A stretch of 64,000 nucleotides of DNA from Hyphomicrobiales bacterium. GTDB lineage: Bacteria; Pseudomonadota; Alphaproteobacteria; Rhizobiales; Aestuariivirgaceae. The notes below the pieces were generated by a model. It was not told the DNA's origin. It did not search any database and saw only the letters and a program-made list of their open reading frames with translations. Below, one piece after another: positions 38,164-46,982 of the stretch (positions are counted from its first letter, which is position 1; every line of letters begins with the position of its first letter). The position numbers and the translations under genes are program-made. Where the stretch lies: NCBI GenBank assembly GCA_016185245.1, contig JACPNZ010000041.1, forward strand, positions 62,001 through 126,000, in the 5' to 3' direction.

Positions 38164-38586
38164 ATGCGGATTTCGGCATTCGATCACGTCTCGCTGGCGG
38201 TAATCGATCTCGACCGGTCGATCGCTTTCTATCGCGATGTCCTCGGCCTCCATCCCATTCAACGGTCGCCGTTCAGGCGCACGGGCGCCTGGATGGCGGC
38301 GGGCGGTCTCGAACTCCACCTCACCGTCAATCCGGAGGGCAACTTCCGGCGGAGCTCGCGGATCGACACGGCCGACATTCATTTTGCCGCCCGCGTGCCG
38401 GATTTCGCGGCGGCCATGCGCCATCTGGCGGCCAAGGGGTACAGCGAGGATGCGCCCGACGGCGATCCCCAGCGCCTGGTCACCCGGTTCAATGGGCCAA
38501 CCGGCTATCCGCAGGCCTATCTGATGGATCCCGACCGGCACCTGATCGAGATCAACGGGGCGGGCGCGCCAGGGCCGCGGCCATGA
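38164..38586 (+). CDS. VOC-family (glyoxalase/dioxygenase-fold) protein
   Basis: A 140-residue VOC protein: FDHVSLAVIDLDRSIAFYRDVLGL with a metal-ligand His, LELHLTV, IDTADIHFAARVPDF (second half start) and YLMDPDRHLIEIN. The pattern resembles FosX/glyoxalase-like enzymes, but substrate residues do not decide the reaction. ATG 38164 is preferred to 38149. It overlaps the end of coaD on the opposite strand. Confidence 0.82.
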   Translation: MRISAFDHVSLAVIDLDRSIAFYRDVLGLHPIQRSPFRRTGAWMAAGGLELHLTVNPEGNFRRSSRIDTADIHFAARVPDFAAAMRHLAAKGYSEDAPDGDPQRLVTRFNGPTGYPQAYLMDPDRHLIEINGAGAPGPRP

Positions 38587-39058
38587 CCGCCTGAGCTTCC
38601 TTCGGGATGAAGAGCGTGATGTCGCCGCCCATTTTGGCGATCTGCTTGACCAGCGACGAGGCGATCATCCTTGTAGCGGGTGAAGCGGCGAGGAACACCG
38701 TTTCGATGTCGGGCGCCATGGCGCCGTTCATCTGGCCCATCTGCACCTCGTAGTCGAAGTCACTGGCGTCGCGCAGGCCCCGGATGATCAGCCCGGCATG
38801 ATGGCGCCGCGCCGCATTGACGGCGAGATCGTCAAAGCTTGCCACCGAAATCTTGACGCCGGTGTGTTCGGCAATGGGCCGCGTCACCTGCTCAAGCAAT
38901 GTGATCCGGGTTTCGCCGTCGATCAGCGCCTGCTTGCCGTGATGGACGCCAACACCGAGAACGAGCTTGTCGACCAGCCGTGCCGCCCTGGCGATGATGT
39001 CGAGATGGCCGTAGGTTACGGGGTCGAAGGAGCCGGGATAGAAGCCGATGCGCGCCAT
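38552..39058 (-). CDS. coaD: Phosphopantetheine adenylyltransferase (CoaD)
   Basis: A 168-residue nucleotidyltransferase that makes dephospho-CoA from 4'-phosphopantetheine and ATP. The signature GFYPGSFDPVTYGHLDII carries the T/HxGH-type motif. Later motifs are IIRGLRDASDFDYEVQMGQMN and ASSLVKQIAKMGGDI. The length is normal. It converges with the VOC gene, overlapping by 35 bases. Confidence 0.95.
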   Translation of the reverse strand: MARIGFYPGSFDPVTYGHLDIIARAARLVDKLVLGVGVHHGKQALIDGETRITLLEQVTRPIAEHTGVKISVASFDDLAVNAARRHHAGLIIRGLRDASDFDYEVQMGQMNGAMAPDIETVFLAASPATRMIASSLVKQIAKMGGDITLFIPKEAQAVMAAALARPPR

Positions 39059-39073
39059 GGCCCGACTATTACC

Positions 39074-39685
39074 CTAGCGGCTCTTCAGTGCAAGCCAGAC
39101 CCCGCCGGCGGTGAGGCATAGCCCGCTGATTATTTCAATGGCCCGCACACGGGAGCGCGACAGGAAGCGGCCGGCACTGCCGGCGGCCAGGGCATAAGCA
39201 GTGTCGCCCACGAGCACTATGGCGGCGAAGGTGAGGCCAAGGCTGAGGAGCTGACGGGTGTAGTCGCCGTCCGGCTGGATGAAGGGCGGAATCAGGGCTC
39301 CGAACAACACCAGCATCTTGGGGTTTGACATGATGACGATGAACCCCTGCAGGAAGAAGGAGCCCTTCGGTCGCGCCCGTTCGACGGCTCCGGCAAGATC
39401 GCCCTTGGAGCGCAGGAGCTTGACCCCCAGCCACACCAGATAGGCCGCACCGGCATAGCGCAGGATATCGAAATAGACCCCCATTACCTCGATTGCCGTC
39501 CCGAGCCCAAGGGCGGCGATCGCCAGCCAGATGGCGACACCGGCCTGGGTTCCGGCGACGTTGAGGAGCCCGGCCCGGGGCCCGAAGCGCAGGCTGTTGG
39601 CGATGATCACGGTGACCGTGGGGCCCGGCACAATGGCCAATGCCGCCGCCGTCACGCTGAACGCCAGCCAGGTTTCGAGAGTCAT
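39074..39685 (-). CDS. LysE-family exporter, copy 1
   Basis: A 203-residue inner-membrane protein of the LysE/RhtB family. It starts METLETWLAF-like (MTLETWLAFSVTAAALAIVPGPTVTVIIANSL), with the conserved PGP motif in the first membrane helix, then GLLNVAGTQAG and VWLGVKLLRSKGDL. Five or six hydrophobic segments fit the family, which exports amino acids and homoserine lactones. A second LysE gene lies next to it. Confidence 0.9.
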   Translation of the reverse strand: MTLETWLAFSVTAAALAIVPGPTVTVIIANSLRFGPRAGLLNVAGTQAGVAIWLAIAALGLGTAIEVMGVYFDILRYAGAAYLVWLGVKLLRSKGDLAGAVERARPKGSFFLQGFIVIMSNPKMLVLFGALIPPFIQPDGDYTRQLLSLGLTFAAIVLVGDTAYALAAGSAGRFLSRSRVRAIEIISGLCLTAGGVWLALKSR

Positions 39686-39767
39686 CGGCGCGTCTCACCT
39701 GCATTGAATTGAAGGAACTAGCCACAGCAAAGGGGGCAAGATCAAGAGCCCCGGGTCGGGCAGAGAG

Positions 39768-40379
39768 TCACGTTCCGCCTTTCGGCCAGGCCAGCCACAA
39801 CCCGGCGATGATGATCAGGCTGCCGCTGGCGTAGTCGATCCATTTAAGCCGGTCGCCCGACAGGAAACGCCGCGTCTGCCCGGCAAGAACCGCAAGCAGG
39901 GTTCCGGCCAAGGCGCTTACCGCGATGAAAGTGGCTCCCAGAATCGCCAGCTGCGGTGCCACCGGCCTTGCCGGGTCGACGAAGGGCGGCAGGAAAGCCG
40001 CCAGAAACAGGATCACTTCCGGATTGGCCACCGCCACGATGAAACCGTCGCGGAACAATTCGCCAGTCGGGTTCTCGCCGTAGGCGAAAACTCGTCCGGC
40101 ATGGCGCAGCCGCGTGGCGCCCAGCCAGATCAAATAGAACGCGCCACCCAGCCGCAGCCAATCGAACCAAAGGCGCAGGACCTCGGCGATCCAGGCAAGA
40201 CCGAAGGCCACGACTGCGATCAGCAGCGCGAAGCCCAGCACGTTTCCCGCCACGGTGACCAGCCCGCCACGGGCACGATATTCGACGCTGTTGGCGACGA
40301 TCACCGACATGGCGGGCCCGGGCTTCAAGAACAGCAGCAGGCAGGCGCCGAGGAAGGTGAGGAAAATGTCGAGAGGCAT
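39768..40379 (-). CDS. LysE-family exporter, copy 2
   Basis: A 203-residue LysE/RhtB exporter: FLKPGPAMSVIVANSVEYRARGGLVTVAGNVLG, then FYLIWLGATRLRHAGRVF and FIVAVANPEVILFLAAFLPPFVDP. It has the same length as the neighbouring exporter but a clearly different sequence, so the tandem pair is old. The substrate is unknown. It is followed at 40390 by the end of gyrA on the same strand. Confidence 0.9.
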   Translation of the reverse strand: MPLDIFLTFLGACLLLFLKPGPAMSVIVANSVEYRARGGLVTVAGNVLGFALLIAVVAFGLAWIAEVLRLWFDWLRLGGAFYLIWLGATRLRHAGRVFAYGENPTGELFRDGFIVAVANPEVILFLAAFLPPFVDPARPVAPQLAILGATFIAVSALAGTLLAVLAGQTRRFLSGDRLKWIDYASGSLIIIAGLWLAWPKGGT

Positions 40380-40389
40380 TTACCCGCCC

Positions 40390-43104
40390 TCAGCCTTCGC
40401 CGTTCTCGCCTTCTTCCTCGGTGATGTGCTCGACCGAGACCACGTGCTCGTTCTCGGCCACGTCGATGACGATCACCCCTTGGGTGGCGCGGCCGGCCTT
40501 GCGGATATCGTGCACCGGGCAGCGGATCAGCTGGCCGCCATCGGTCACCAGCATGATCTGGTCCTCTTCCTCGACCGGGAAGGACGCAACCAGCGGGCCG
40601 TTCCGCTCATTGACCGCCATGGCGACGATGCCTTTGCCGCCGCGTCCGGTGATGCGGTACTCGTAGGACGAGGTGCGCTTGCCATAACCATTGACCGAGA
40701 CCGTGAGGATCACCTGCTCGGCCGCCCCCATCTGGACGTAGCGCTCGGGCGAGAGTGTGGTGTCGGCTGGGGCCTCTTCGTCGGAAGCGCCCTGCTCCAC
40801 CTCCTCGCCGGCCATGGCGCGGGCCATCTTGAGGAAGGCGGCGCGCTCTTCGGCGCTCGCCTCGACATGGCGCAGGATCGCCATGGAGATCACCCGGTCG
40901 TCGGCCTCGAGCCTGATGCCGCGCACCCCGGTCGAATCGCGGCCCTTGAAGACGCGCACATCCTCAACCGCGAAACGGATGCATTGGCCGCGGGCGGTGG
41001 TGAGCTGCACGTCGTCATGATCGGTGCAGATTTCGACCCCGGCGATCTGGTCGCCTTCATCAAGCTTCATGGCGATCTTGCCGCCGCGATTGATGCTGCC
41101 GAAATCGGAAAGCTCGTTGCGCCGCACGCTGCCCGAGCGGGTGGCGAACATGAGCTGCAGCTTGCCCCAGCTCTCCTCGTCCTCGGGCATCGGCATGATG
41201 GTGGTGATGCGTTCGCCCTGGGAGAGCGGCAGAAGATTGATCAGGGCCTTGCCGCGGGCCTGGGGATTGCCGACCGGCAGGCGCCACACCTTCATGCGGT
41301 AGACCATGCCGGCGGAGGAAAAGAACAGGATGGGCGCGTGGGTCGAGGCGACGAACAGCTTGGTGACGAAATCCTCCTCGCGCACCTGCACGCCGGCCCG
41401 GCCCTTGCCGCCGCGGCGCTGAGCCCGGTAGGCCGAGAGCGGCACGCGTTTCACGTAGCCGGCGTGGCTAACCGTCACCACCATCTCCTCACGCCGGATC
41501 AGGTCTTCGTCCTCGACCTCGCCTTCGTTGTCGACGATCTCGGTGCGGCGCGGCGTGGCGAACTCGGCCCGCACCGTGGCGAGCTCGTCCTTGATGATGG
41601 CAAGAACCCGGGCCCGCGAGCGCAGGATATCGAGATAGTCGGCGATCTCCTTGGCCAGGGTTTCGAGTTCTTCGCCGATCTCGTCGCGGCCGAGTGCGGT
41701 CAAGCGCTGCAAGCGGAGATCGAGTATGGCCCGGACCTGTTCGTCGGACAGCCGATAAGTGCCGCCGGCCGAAAGAGCATGGCGCGGATCGGCGATCAAG
41801 GCAATGAGCGGCGCCATGTCGCGGGCCGGCCAGTTCCGCGCCATCAGGGCCTCGCGGGCGGCACCGGCATCCTTGGCGCCGCGGATGAGTGCGATCACCT
41901 CGTCGATATTGGCAACAGCGATGGCGAGGCCGACCAGCACATGGGCCCGGTCGCGGGCCTTGCCGAGCAGGAACTTGGTGCGCCGGGTAACCACCTCTTC
42001 GCGGAAGGCGATGAAGGCCTGGATCAGGTCCTTCAGGTTCATCAATTCCGGCCGACCGCCGGTCAGGCAGACGTTGTTGATGCCGAAGGTCTGCTGCAGG
42101 GCGGTGAAACGGTAGAGCTGATTGAGCACGATGTCGGCCATGGCGTCGCGCTTAAGTTCGATCACCACCCGCATGCCCTGGCGATCGCTTTCGTCGCGAA
42201 TGTCGGAAATGCCTTCGAGCTTCTTCTCGCGCACCAGTTCGGCCATGCGCTCGATCATCTGGGCCTTGTTCACCTGATAGGGAATTTCGCTGACGATCAG
42301 CGCCTCGCGCTCCTTGCGCAATTCCTCGGTATGGACGCGGGCCCGCATGACCACCGAGCCGCGGCCCGTGTGGAAGGCCTGCTTGATGCCGGCGCGGCCG
42401 AGGATGATGGCGGCGGTCGGGAAATCCGGGCCCGGCACGATGTCGATCAATTCTTCGATGGAGACGGCCGGATTGTCGATCACCGCCACGCAGGCATCGA
42501 TCACCTCGCCCAGATTGTGCGGCGCCATGTTGGTCGCCATGCCGACGGCGATGCCACTGGAGCCGTTGACCAGAAGATTGGGAAAGCGCGCCGGCAGCAC
42601 CTTGGGCTCGCGCTCGGAATTGTCGTAGTTGGGCTGGAAATCGACGGTCGCCTTGTCGATGTCATCGAGGAGCGCGTGGGCGGGCCGGCCCATGCGCACT
42701 TCGGTGTAACGCATGGCCGCCGGCGGATCGCCGTCGACCGAACCGAAGTTGCCCTGGCCGTCGAGCAGCGGCAGCCTGAGCGAGAATCCCTGGGCCATGC
42801 GGACCAGCGCGTCATAGATCGACTGGTCGCCGTGCGGGTGATACTTGCCGATGACGTCGCCCACCACCCGGGCCGACTTGCGATAGGGCTTGTTCCAGTC
42901 GTAACCGTTCTCGTTCATCGAGAACAGGATGCGGCGGTGGACCGGCTTCAGGCCGTCGCGCACGTCGGGAAGAGCGCGACTGACGATCACGCTCATGGCG
43001 TAGTCGAGATAGCTCCGTTTCATCTCCTCTTCGATGGAGATGGCCGAAATCTCGCCCGGATTGGCGGGCGGAACGGCACCCGTCCTGTCGTCGTCCTGTG
43101 CCAC
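40390..43104 (-). CDS. gyrA: DNA gyrase subunit A
   Basis: A 904-residue GyrA from GTG 43104, preceded by AAGGG. The N-terminal breakage-reunion domain shows [28 protein letters not shown] and the catalytic Tyr in [10 protein letters not shown]. The quinolone region reads [17 protein letters not shown], so Gln stands at the position of E. coli Ser83 and Asp87 is kept. The C-terminal beta-pinwheel has the GyrA box QRRGGKG. Gyrase supercoils DNA with GyrB, which is not here. A structured leader lies upstream (43140-43208). Confidence 0.96.
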   Translation of the reverse strand: MAQDDDRTGAVPPANPGEISAISIEEEMKRSYLDYAMSVIVSRALPDVRDGLKPVHRRILFSMNENGYDWNKPYRKSARVVGDVIGKYHPHGDQSIYDALVRMAQGFSLRLPLLDGQGNFGSVDGDPPAAMRYTEVRMGRPAHALLDDIDKATVDFQPNYDNSEREPKVLPARFPNLLVNGSSGIAVGMATNMAPHNLGEVIDACVAVIDNPAVSIEELIDIVPGPDFPTAAIILGRAGIKQAFHTGRGSVVMRARVHTEELRKEREALIVSEIPYQVNKAQMIERMAELVREKKLEGISDIRDESDRQGMRVVIELKRDAMADIVLNQLYRFTALQQTFGINNVCLTGGRPELMNLKDLIQAFIAFREEVVTRRTKFLLGKARDRAHVLVGLAIAVANIDEVIALIRGAKDAGAAREALMARNWPARDMAPLIALIADPRHALSAGGTYRLSDEQVRAILDLRLQRLTALGRDEIGEELETLAKEIADYLDILRSRARVLAIIKDELATVRAEFATPRRTEIVDNEGEVEDEDLIRREEMVVTVSHAGYVKRVPLSAYRAQRRGGKGRAGVQVREEDFVTKLFVASTHAPILFFSSAGMVYRMKVWRLPVGNPQARGKALINLLPLSQGERITTIMPMPEDEESWGKLQLMFATRSGSVRRNELSDFGSINRGGKIAMKLDEGDQIAGVEICTDHDDVQLTTARGQCIRFAVEDVRVFKGRDSTGVRGIRLEADDRVISMAILRHVEASAEERAAFLKMARAMAGEEVEQGASDEEAPADTTLSPERYVQMGAAEQVILTVSVNGYGKRTSSYEYRITGRGGKGIVAMAVNERNGPLVASFPVEEEDQIMLVTDGGQLIRCPVHDIRKAGRATQGVIVIDVAENEHVVSVEHITEEEGENGEG

Positions 43105-43139
43105 AAAATTCCCTTGGAAAGAGGCCACGGTGGCCTGCG

Positions 43140-43179
43140 CGAATCGTCTCCCGCAAGGATGCGGGAGGGCCACGATTCG
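43140..43179 (-). promoter_or_regulatory. Long hairpin in the gyrA leader
   Basis: Nested stems CGAATCGT/ACGATTCG (43140-43147, 43172-43179) and CTCCCGCA/TGCGGGAG (43148-43155, 43160-43167) enclose a 4-base loop, with a 4-base bulge GGCC on one side. That makes a 16-bp helix 36-75 bases before the gyrA start. It could be a transcript structure or a protein site. Confidence 0.6.
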
Positions 43180-43180
43180 A

Positions 43181-43208
43181 GAGGCCTCCCAGTCTAGAAG
43201 GGAGCCTC
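43181..43208 (-). repeat. Second inverted repeat in the gyrA leader
   Basis: GAGGCCTCCC (43181-43190) pairs with GGGAGCCTC (43200-43208), with one bulged base and a 9-base loop, directly next to the longer hairpin. Confidence 0.5.
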
Positions 43209-43616
43209 ATTCAGAGCAATCGAAACCTATGGTTTTGCAGCGAAAACCCGCGCATTACCGAAGCCTGGAAAGGCCCCTCAGATCTTGCGGAATCGGACCC
43301 CCTGGCCGTGGTCCAGACTATCGGCGCTGCGGCCCCCCAGCTCGCCATTGCTCTTGGCGAGGAAGGTGCCAATCAGCTTGTCGTTGACCACTGCCAAAAA
43401 AGGTCCTGGGAAAGAACTCTGCAATTGCGCCTGGGGCATGGACAGGTCGACCTGAGTGGAGGCAGCCGTCGCCAGGTGCCGTATTGCGCCAACCCTTCAT
43501 TGCAAGCATCCCCTCTCGGCCGGTCACTGCCGTGAGATTACACCAGGGCGCTGCGTTGCAGCGGCGAGAGGTCGATCAGGGCAACTCGCAAGTCACCCAA
43601 GCCCGGCGAGTTTTCC

Positions 43617-44096
43617 CTAAAACGGTACTTCGTCGTCGAGATCGCGGGCAAAGCTCTTGGCCCCGCCGGCGGCCGCCGCGCGTGGCCGCTCGATCGGCGA
43701 GGACTGGCCGAAATCGTCGCCCGAGGCAGCGCCTTCACCGCCGCCACGGCCACCCAGCAGGGTCAGCTCGCCGCGGAAATTCTGCAGCACCACTTCGGTC
43801 GAATATTTCTCGACGCCATCCTTGTCGGTGTATTTGCGGGTCTGCAACTGGCCCTCGATATAGACCGAGGAACCCTTCTTCAAATACTGCTCGGCAATCT
43901 TCGCCAGATTCTCGTTGAAGATCACCACCCGGTGCCATTCGGTCTTTTCCTTGCGCTCGCCGGTCTGCTTGTCGCGCCAGGATTCGGAGGTGGCGATGCT
44001 CAAATTGACGATCGTCTTGCCGTCCTGGGTGTGGCGGACCTCCGGATCCCGCCCCAGATTGCCCAGCAGAATTACCTTGTTCACCGACCCGGCCAT
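43617..44096 (-). CDS. ssb: Single-stranded DNA-binding protein
   Basis: A 159-residue SSB. The OB-fold covers residues 1-115 ([54 protein letters not shown]). A Gly-rich linker follows, and the partner-binding tip DLDDEVPF ends the protein. It binds single-stranded DNA in replication, repair and recombination. A LexA-type box lies 85 bases upstream, so SOS induction is likely. Confidence 0.97.
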   Translation of the reverse strand: MAGSVNKVILLGNLGRDPEVRHTQDGKTIVNLSIATSESWRDKQTGERKEKTEWHRVVIFNENLAKIAEQYLKKGSSVYIEGQLQTRKYTDKDGVEKYSTEVVLQNFRGELTLLGGRGGGEGAASGDDFGQSSPIERPRAAAAGGAKSFARDLDDEVPF

Positions 44097-44180
44097 TTCA
44101 CTCTCCTTCTGTCCCGTGCACTCTAGTCAAAGCCGACCTGCCATGCGTTCAGCATGGACAGGTTATCCACATCAGTATAT

Positions 44181-44195
44181 GTTCGTGTTTTGTTC
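44181..44195. promoter_or_regulatory. LexA (SOS) box upstream of ssb
   Basis: GTTCGTGTTTTGTTC is an exact match to the alphaproteobacterial LexA site GTTC-N7-GTTC. It lies between ssb (start 44096, minus strand) and the Rid gene (start 44236, plus strand), so it could control either or both. SOS control of ssb fits known biology. Confidence 0.75.
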
Positions 44196-44235
44196 TTGGC
44201 AATGAGTCTATGCTGGGTCGCCATAGGAGAATCCC

Positions 44236-44628
44236 ATGCTGACCCCGATAACTACCGGCGCTGCGCCCAAGCCGTTTTCCGCCTATTCCCAGGCGATCGC
44301 CGTCGATCCCGGGGCGCGCTATCTGTTCGTCGCCGGCCAGGTAGGAGCAACCGTCGATGGCGACATTCCGGGCGATGCCGCCCGCCAGCATGAACTGGCT
44401 TGGCAGAATGTCCTGGCGATCCTCGCGGCCTCCGCCATGGACCATCGCAACATCGTCGATGTCCATGTCTACATCACCGACCGGGGCCATCTGTCGCTCT
44501 ATCGCGAAATCCGCGACCGGATGCTCAAGGGGCACCGCCCGGCGGCAACCCTTTTGGTGGTTTCGGGCCTCGCCGACCCGCGATTCGTGGTGGAAGTCGC
44601 GGTTGTGGCAGCGGCCCCGGCCACATGA
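44236..44628 (+). CDS. Rid-family protein (RidA/YjgF-like)
   Basis: A 130-residue Rid protein: FSAYSQAIAVDPGARYLFVAGQVG, the family NVLAILAASAM helix, DVHVYITD and a final VVEVAVVAA. RidA hydrolyses reactive imines from PLP enzymes using an Arg in PART/PARS. Here the site reads RPAATLLV, so the Arg appears replaced by Ala, and deaminase activity is doubtful. It may be one of the Rid subgroups without that activity. The gene stands alone. Confidence 0.85.
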   Translation: MLTPITTGAAPKPFSAYSQAIAVDPGARYLFVAGQVGATVDGDIPGDAARQHELAWQNVLAILAASAMDHRNIVDVHVYITDRGHLSLYREIRDRMLKGHRPAATLLVVSGLADPRFVVEVAVVAAAPAT

Positions 44629-44654
44629 GCCGGAGCCGCCGAAAACGGTCGAAA

Positions 44655-44798
44655 TCAGCGACGAACCAAGCGTCCGAAAAAGGTTGAGCGCTTGCCATGG
44701 GCCCGCTCCTTCGCAGTTGCAGCATGATCTGCATAGTTTACATCCTGCATCATGGCAGCCTTGTAAACGTTTGAATAAGTGTCAAATACCCAGTTCAT
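44655..44798 (-). CDS. Small hypothetical protein (47 residues) with a strong ribosome site
   Basis: ATG 44798 is preceded by AAGGAGA at ideal distance, the best Shine-Dalgarno match in this stretch. The product begins MNWVFDTYSNVYKAAMMQD and ends basic (KRSTFFGRLVRR). It is short, with an amphipathic-looking N-terminal half and a positive tail, suggesting membrane or nucleic-acid contact. It lies between the Rid gene and a divergently transcribed LysR gene. I do not recognise the family. Confidence 0.55.
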   Translation of the reverse strand: MNWVFDTYSNVYKAAMMQDVNYADHAATAKERAHGKRSTFFGRLVRR

Positions 44799-44911
44799 AA
44801 TCAGTCTCCTTATTGTCCTCGTTGGTAATGGTGTCAATATGGCTGTTTCGCGCTTGCAATACAAACGGCATTATCCTACGCTGCCTGTAACAAAAACTTA
44901 CGAGTCTTCTC

Positions 44912-45844
44912 TTGGCCCGCCGCCTGCCATCGCTCAACGCCCTCAAGGCCTTCGAGGCCGCCGCCCGCCATGGCAGCTTCAGCGAGGCGGCGGCCGAGCT
45001 TTTCGTCAGCCATGCGGCGGTGAGCCGCCATATTCGCGACCTTGAGGAATGGCTCGGCACCAAACTGTTCCGCCGCACCGGCCGGGGCGTCGAAGCTACC
45101 GACGCCGGGCGCCGCTTCGGGGCCAAGCTCACCCCCCTGTTCGATACCCTTGCCGAGGCCACCCGCGAGGCCGCCGCGGTGGGCGACGTGCGCCAGCTTA
45201 AGGTCTCGGTCGAACCGGCCTTTGCCTCGCGCTGGCTGGTGGCCAGGCTCGGGCGCTTCCACGACCTCCACCCCGACATCGAGCTGGCGATCGATCCCAC
45301 CAACCAGCTGGTCGACTTCCGGGCCGGCGTGGCCGATCTCGGCATCCGCTACGGCGCCGGCCCGTGGGAGGATGTCGAGGCGGTCAAGCTTTCCGATGTG
45401 GTGATCTTTCCGGTCGGCGCACCGGCTGTGGTTCCCGATGGCGCGCCGCTCAAGCCCGAGGACCTGAAGGATCACAACCTTCTGCACGAGCAGCGCAAGC
45501 AGTGGTGGGCCGACTGGCTGGCGGCGGCGGGCGTGACCGGTGTCGAGGACTGGCGCGGCACCCTGTTCCACAACCACCTCGCCATCGAGGCGGCCGAAGC
45601 CGGCCAAGGATTTGCGCTCGGCGACCAGATCCTGTGCACCGATTCGCTCCTCGAAGGCTGGCTCAGGCGGCCCTTCAATCGCGACATGAAGGACCACGGC
45701 AGTTACTGGATCGTGCGCGCCAAGGGCTCGAAGGAAAGCGCTCCGGCGCGCTCCTTTCGCGAATGGCTGATGGCCGAGATGGCCGAGACCAACCGCAAAT
45801 TCGCCAGCCTCAAGGCGCAACAGGGCAAAAGCGCCAGCCGATAG
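44912..45844 (+). CDS. LysR-type transcriptional regulator (GcvA-like)
   Basis: A 310-residue regulator starting at TTG 44912. The N-terminal helix-turn-helix reads LNALKAFEAAARHGSFSEAA then VSHAAVSRHIRDLEEWLGTKLFRRTGRGVEATDAGRRF. The effector domain follows with SRWLVARLGRFHDLHPDIELAI and ADLGIRYGAG, typical of the GcvA group. Its target is unclear; the divergent 47-residue gene is one candidate. No ATG lies near the helix-turn-helix, so TTG is accepted. Confidence 0.9.
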   Translation: MARRLPSLNALKAFEAAARHGSFSEAAAELFVSHAAVSRHIRDLEEWLGTKLFRRTGRGVEATDAGRRFGAKLTPLFDTLAEATREAAAVGDVRQLKVSVEPAFASRWLVARLGRFHDLHPDIELAIDPTNQLVDFRAGVADLGIRYGAGPWEDVEAVKLSDVVIFPVGAPAVVPDGAPLKPEDLKDHNLLHEQRKQWWADWLAAAGVTGVEDWRGTLFHNHLAIEAAEAGQGFALGDQILCTDSLLEGWLRRPFNRDMKDHGSYWIVRAKGSKESAPARSFREWLMAEMAETNRKFASLKAQQGKSASR

Positions 45845-45901
45845 TTGCGCTGGCCTTGTGGCTTCACTAGCGTCGCCAGGCTCACTGACGGATTCGAAGG
45901 C

Positions 45902-46279
45902 ATGGCGCGAAAGCTCTACGACTGCAACAAATGCCCGGGCTATTGCTGCTCCTATCCGGTGATCGAGGTGAAGGACCGCGATGCCCAGCGCATCGCCAAG
46001 CATTTCGACATGCCGTTGAAGCAGGCCGAGAAGAAATACTTCAAGGCGGCCCATGGCTACAAACGCGTCATGCGGCGCAAGAAGGACCAGCATTACGGCA
46101 AGATCTGCCAGTTCTTCGATACCGAGGCGCGGCGCTGCACCATCTATGCGGCGCGGCCATCGACCTGCCGCATTTTCCCCGGCGAGGGCCGTTGCGGCTA
46201 TTATGACTTCCTCAAGTTCGAACGCTCGGGCCAGGAGGACGAGCAATACATCTCGACCACCAATCACTCCGGCAATTGA
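45902..46279 (+). CDS. YkgJ-type cysteine-cluster protein
   Basis: A 125-residue protein from ATG 45902 of the YkgJ (CxxCxGxCC) family: LYDCNKCPGYCCSYPV near the start, then ICQFFDTEARRCTIYAARPSTCRIFPGEGRCGYYD. The eight cysteines probably bind an Fe-S cluster or zinc. The role of the family is not settled. The Asp/Asn hydroxylase-like gene follows 16 bases later, suggesting one transcript. Confidence 0.85.
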   Translation: MARKLYDCNKCPGYCCSYPVIEVKDRDAQRIAKHFDMPLKQAEKKYFKAAHGYKRVMRRKKDQHYGKICQFFDTEARRCTIYAARPSTCRIFPGEGRCGYYDFLKFERSGQEDEQYISTTNHSGN

Positions 46280-46295
46280 GCCTTCAGGAGGTGAT

Positions 46296-46982
46296 GTGAC
46301 CAAGCTTTACGACCGGGTGTCGGCCGTGATTCGCACCATCTATGAAAGGCGCATCAATGCGCCCGCCGTGCTCGATGCGCCCCACGACTTTCCCAACTCC
46401 CAGCGCTTCACCGAAGCCTGGCAGGCGATCCGCGACGAAGCGCTTGCCGTGCGGCTCGAAAAGGTGCCGCGCTTTCACGACCTGATGCCGGAGCAGGCCG
46501 AGATTTCAGCCAACGACAATCGCGACTGGCGCATGTTCATCCTCAAGGCCTATGGTGTCGAGGTCCCGGAAAACATCGCGCGCATGCCGGTGCTGGCAAG
46601 ACTTCTGAAGAAATGCCCGGAGGTGACTTCGGCCACTATCTCCTTCCTGGCACCGCGCAAGCATATTCCCCGCCACCGGGGCCCGTTCCGTGGCGTGATG
46701 CGCTTCCATCTTGGCCTGCAAATCCCGCGGGAGGCCGACGGCCAGCCGGCCACCCGCATGATGATCGACGACCGCGAATATCGCATCGCCGACGGCGAAT
46801 GCCTGCTTTGGGACGACACCTTTCCGCATGAGGTGACGAACGAGGCCGACGAGCCGCGCATCGCCCTCCTCCTCGATGTCTGGCGGCCCAACATGCCGCT
46901 CGACATGGAGATCCTGTCACGCGCTATCGTGCGTGCCGTGCGGATCGGCATGCGTTATCGTGGCGTGTCATTCACCGGATGA
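46296..46982 (+). CDS. Aspartyl/asparaginyl beta-hydroxylase-like protein
   Basis: A 228-residue protein from GTG 46296, preceded by a perfect AGGAGGTGAT. It matches the aspartyl/asparaginyl beta-hydroxylase fold (2-oxoglutarate/Fe): SATISFLAPRKHIPRHRGPFRGVMRFHLGL carries the first His, and CLLWDDTFPHEVTNEADEPRIALLLDVWRP the second His and the 2-oxoglutarate region. Bacterial members act on lipids or proteins; the substrate here is unknown. It is probably co-transcribed with the Cys-cluster gene. Confidence 0.85.
   Translation: MTKLYDRVSAVIRTIYERRINAPAVLDAPHDFPNSQRFTEAWQAIRDEALAVRLEKVPRFHDLMPEQAEISANDNRDWRMFILKAYGVEVPENIARMPVLARLLKKCPEVTSATISFLAPRKHIPRHRGPFRGVMRFHLGLQIPREADGQPATRMMIDDREYRIADGECLLWDDTFPHEVTNEADEPRIALLLDVWRPNMPLDMEILSRAIVRAVRIGMRYRGVSFTG

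Larger units (their letters stand above)
43105..43616. other. Intergenic region between gyrA and ssb
   Basis: About 510 bases without a convincing gene. The gyrA-proximal 100 bases hold two strong inverted repeats, listed separately. The remainder has short frames on both strands with no ribosome sites or family resemblance, and I see nothing else in it. Confidence 0.5.

Noticed and set aside
40255-43197. A 980-codon open frame on the plus strand across gyrA
   Set aside because: It is antisense to a full-length, well-recognised GyrA; long open frames opposite GC-rich genes are expected.
44876-46303. A 475-codon minus-strand frame opposite the LysR and Cys-cluster genes
   Set aside because: Both plus-strand genes have recognised motifs and ribosome sites; this frame looks like a shadow.
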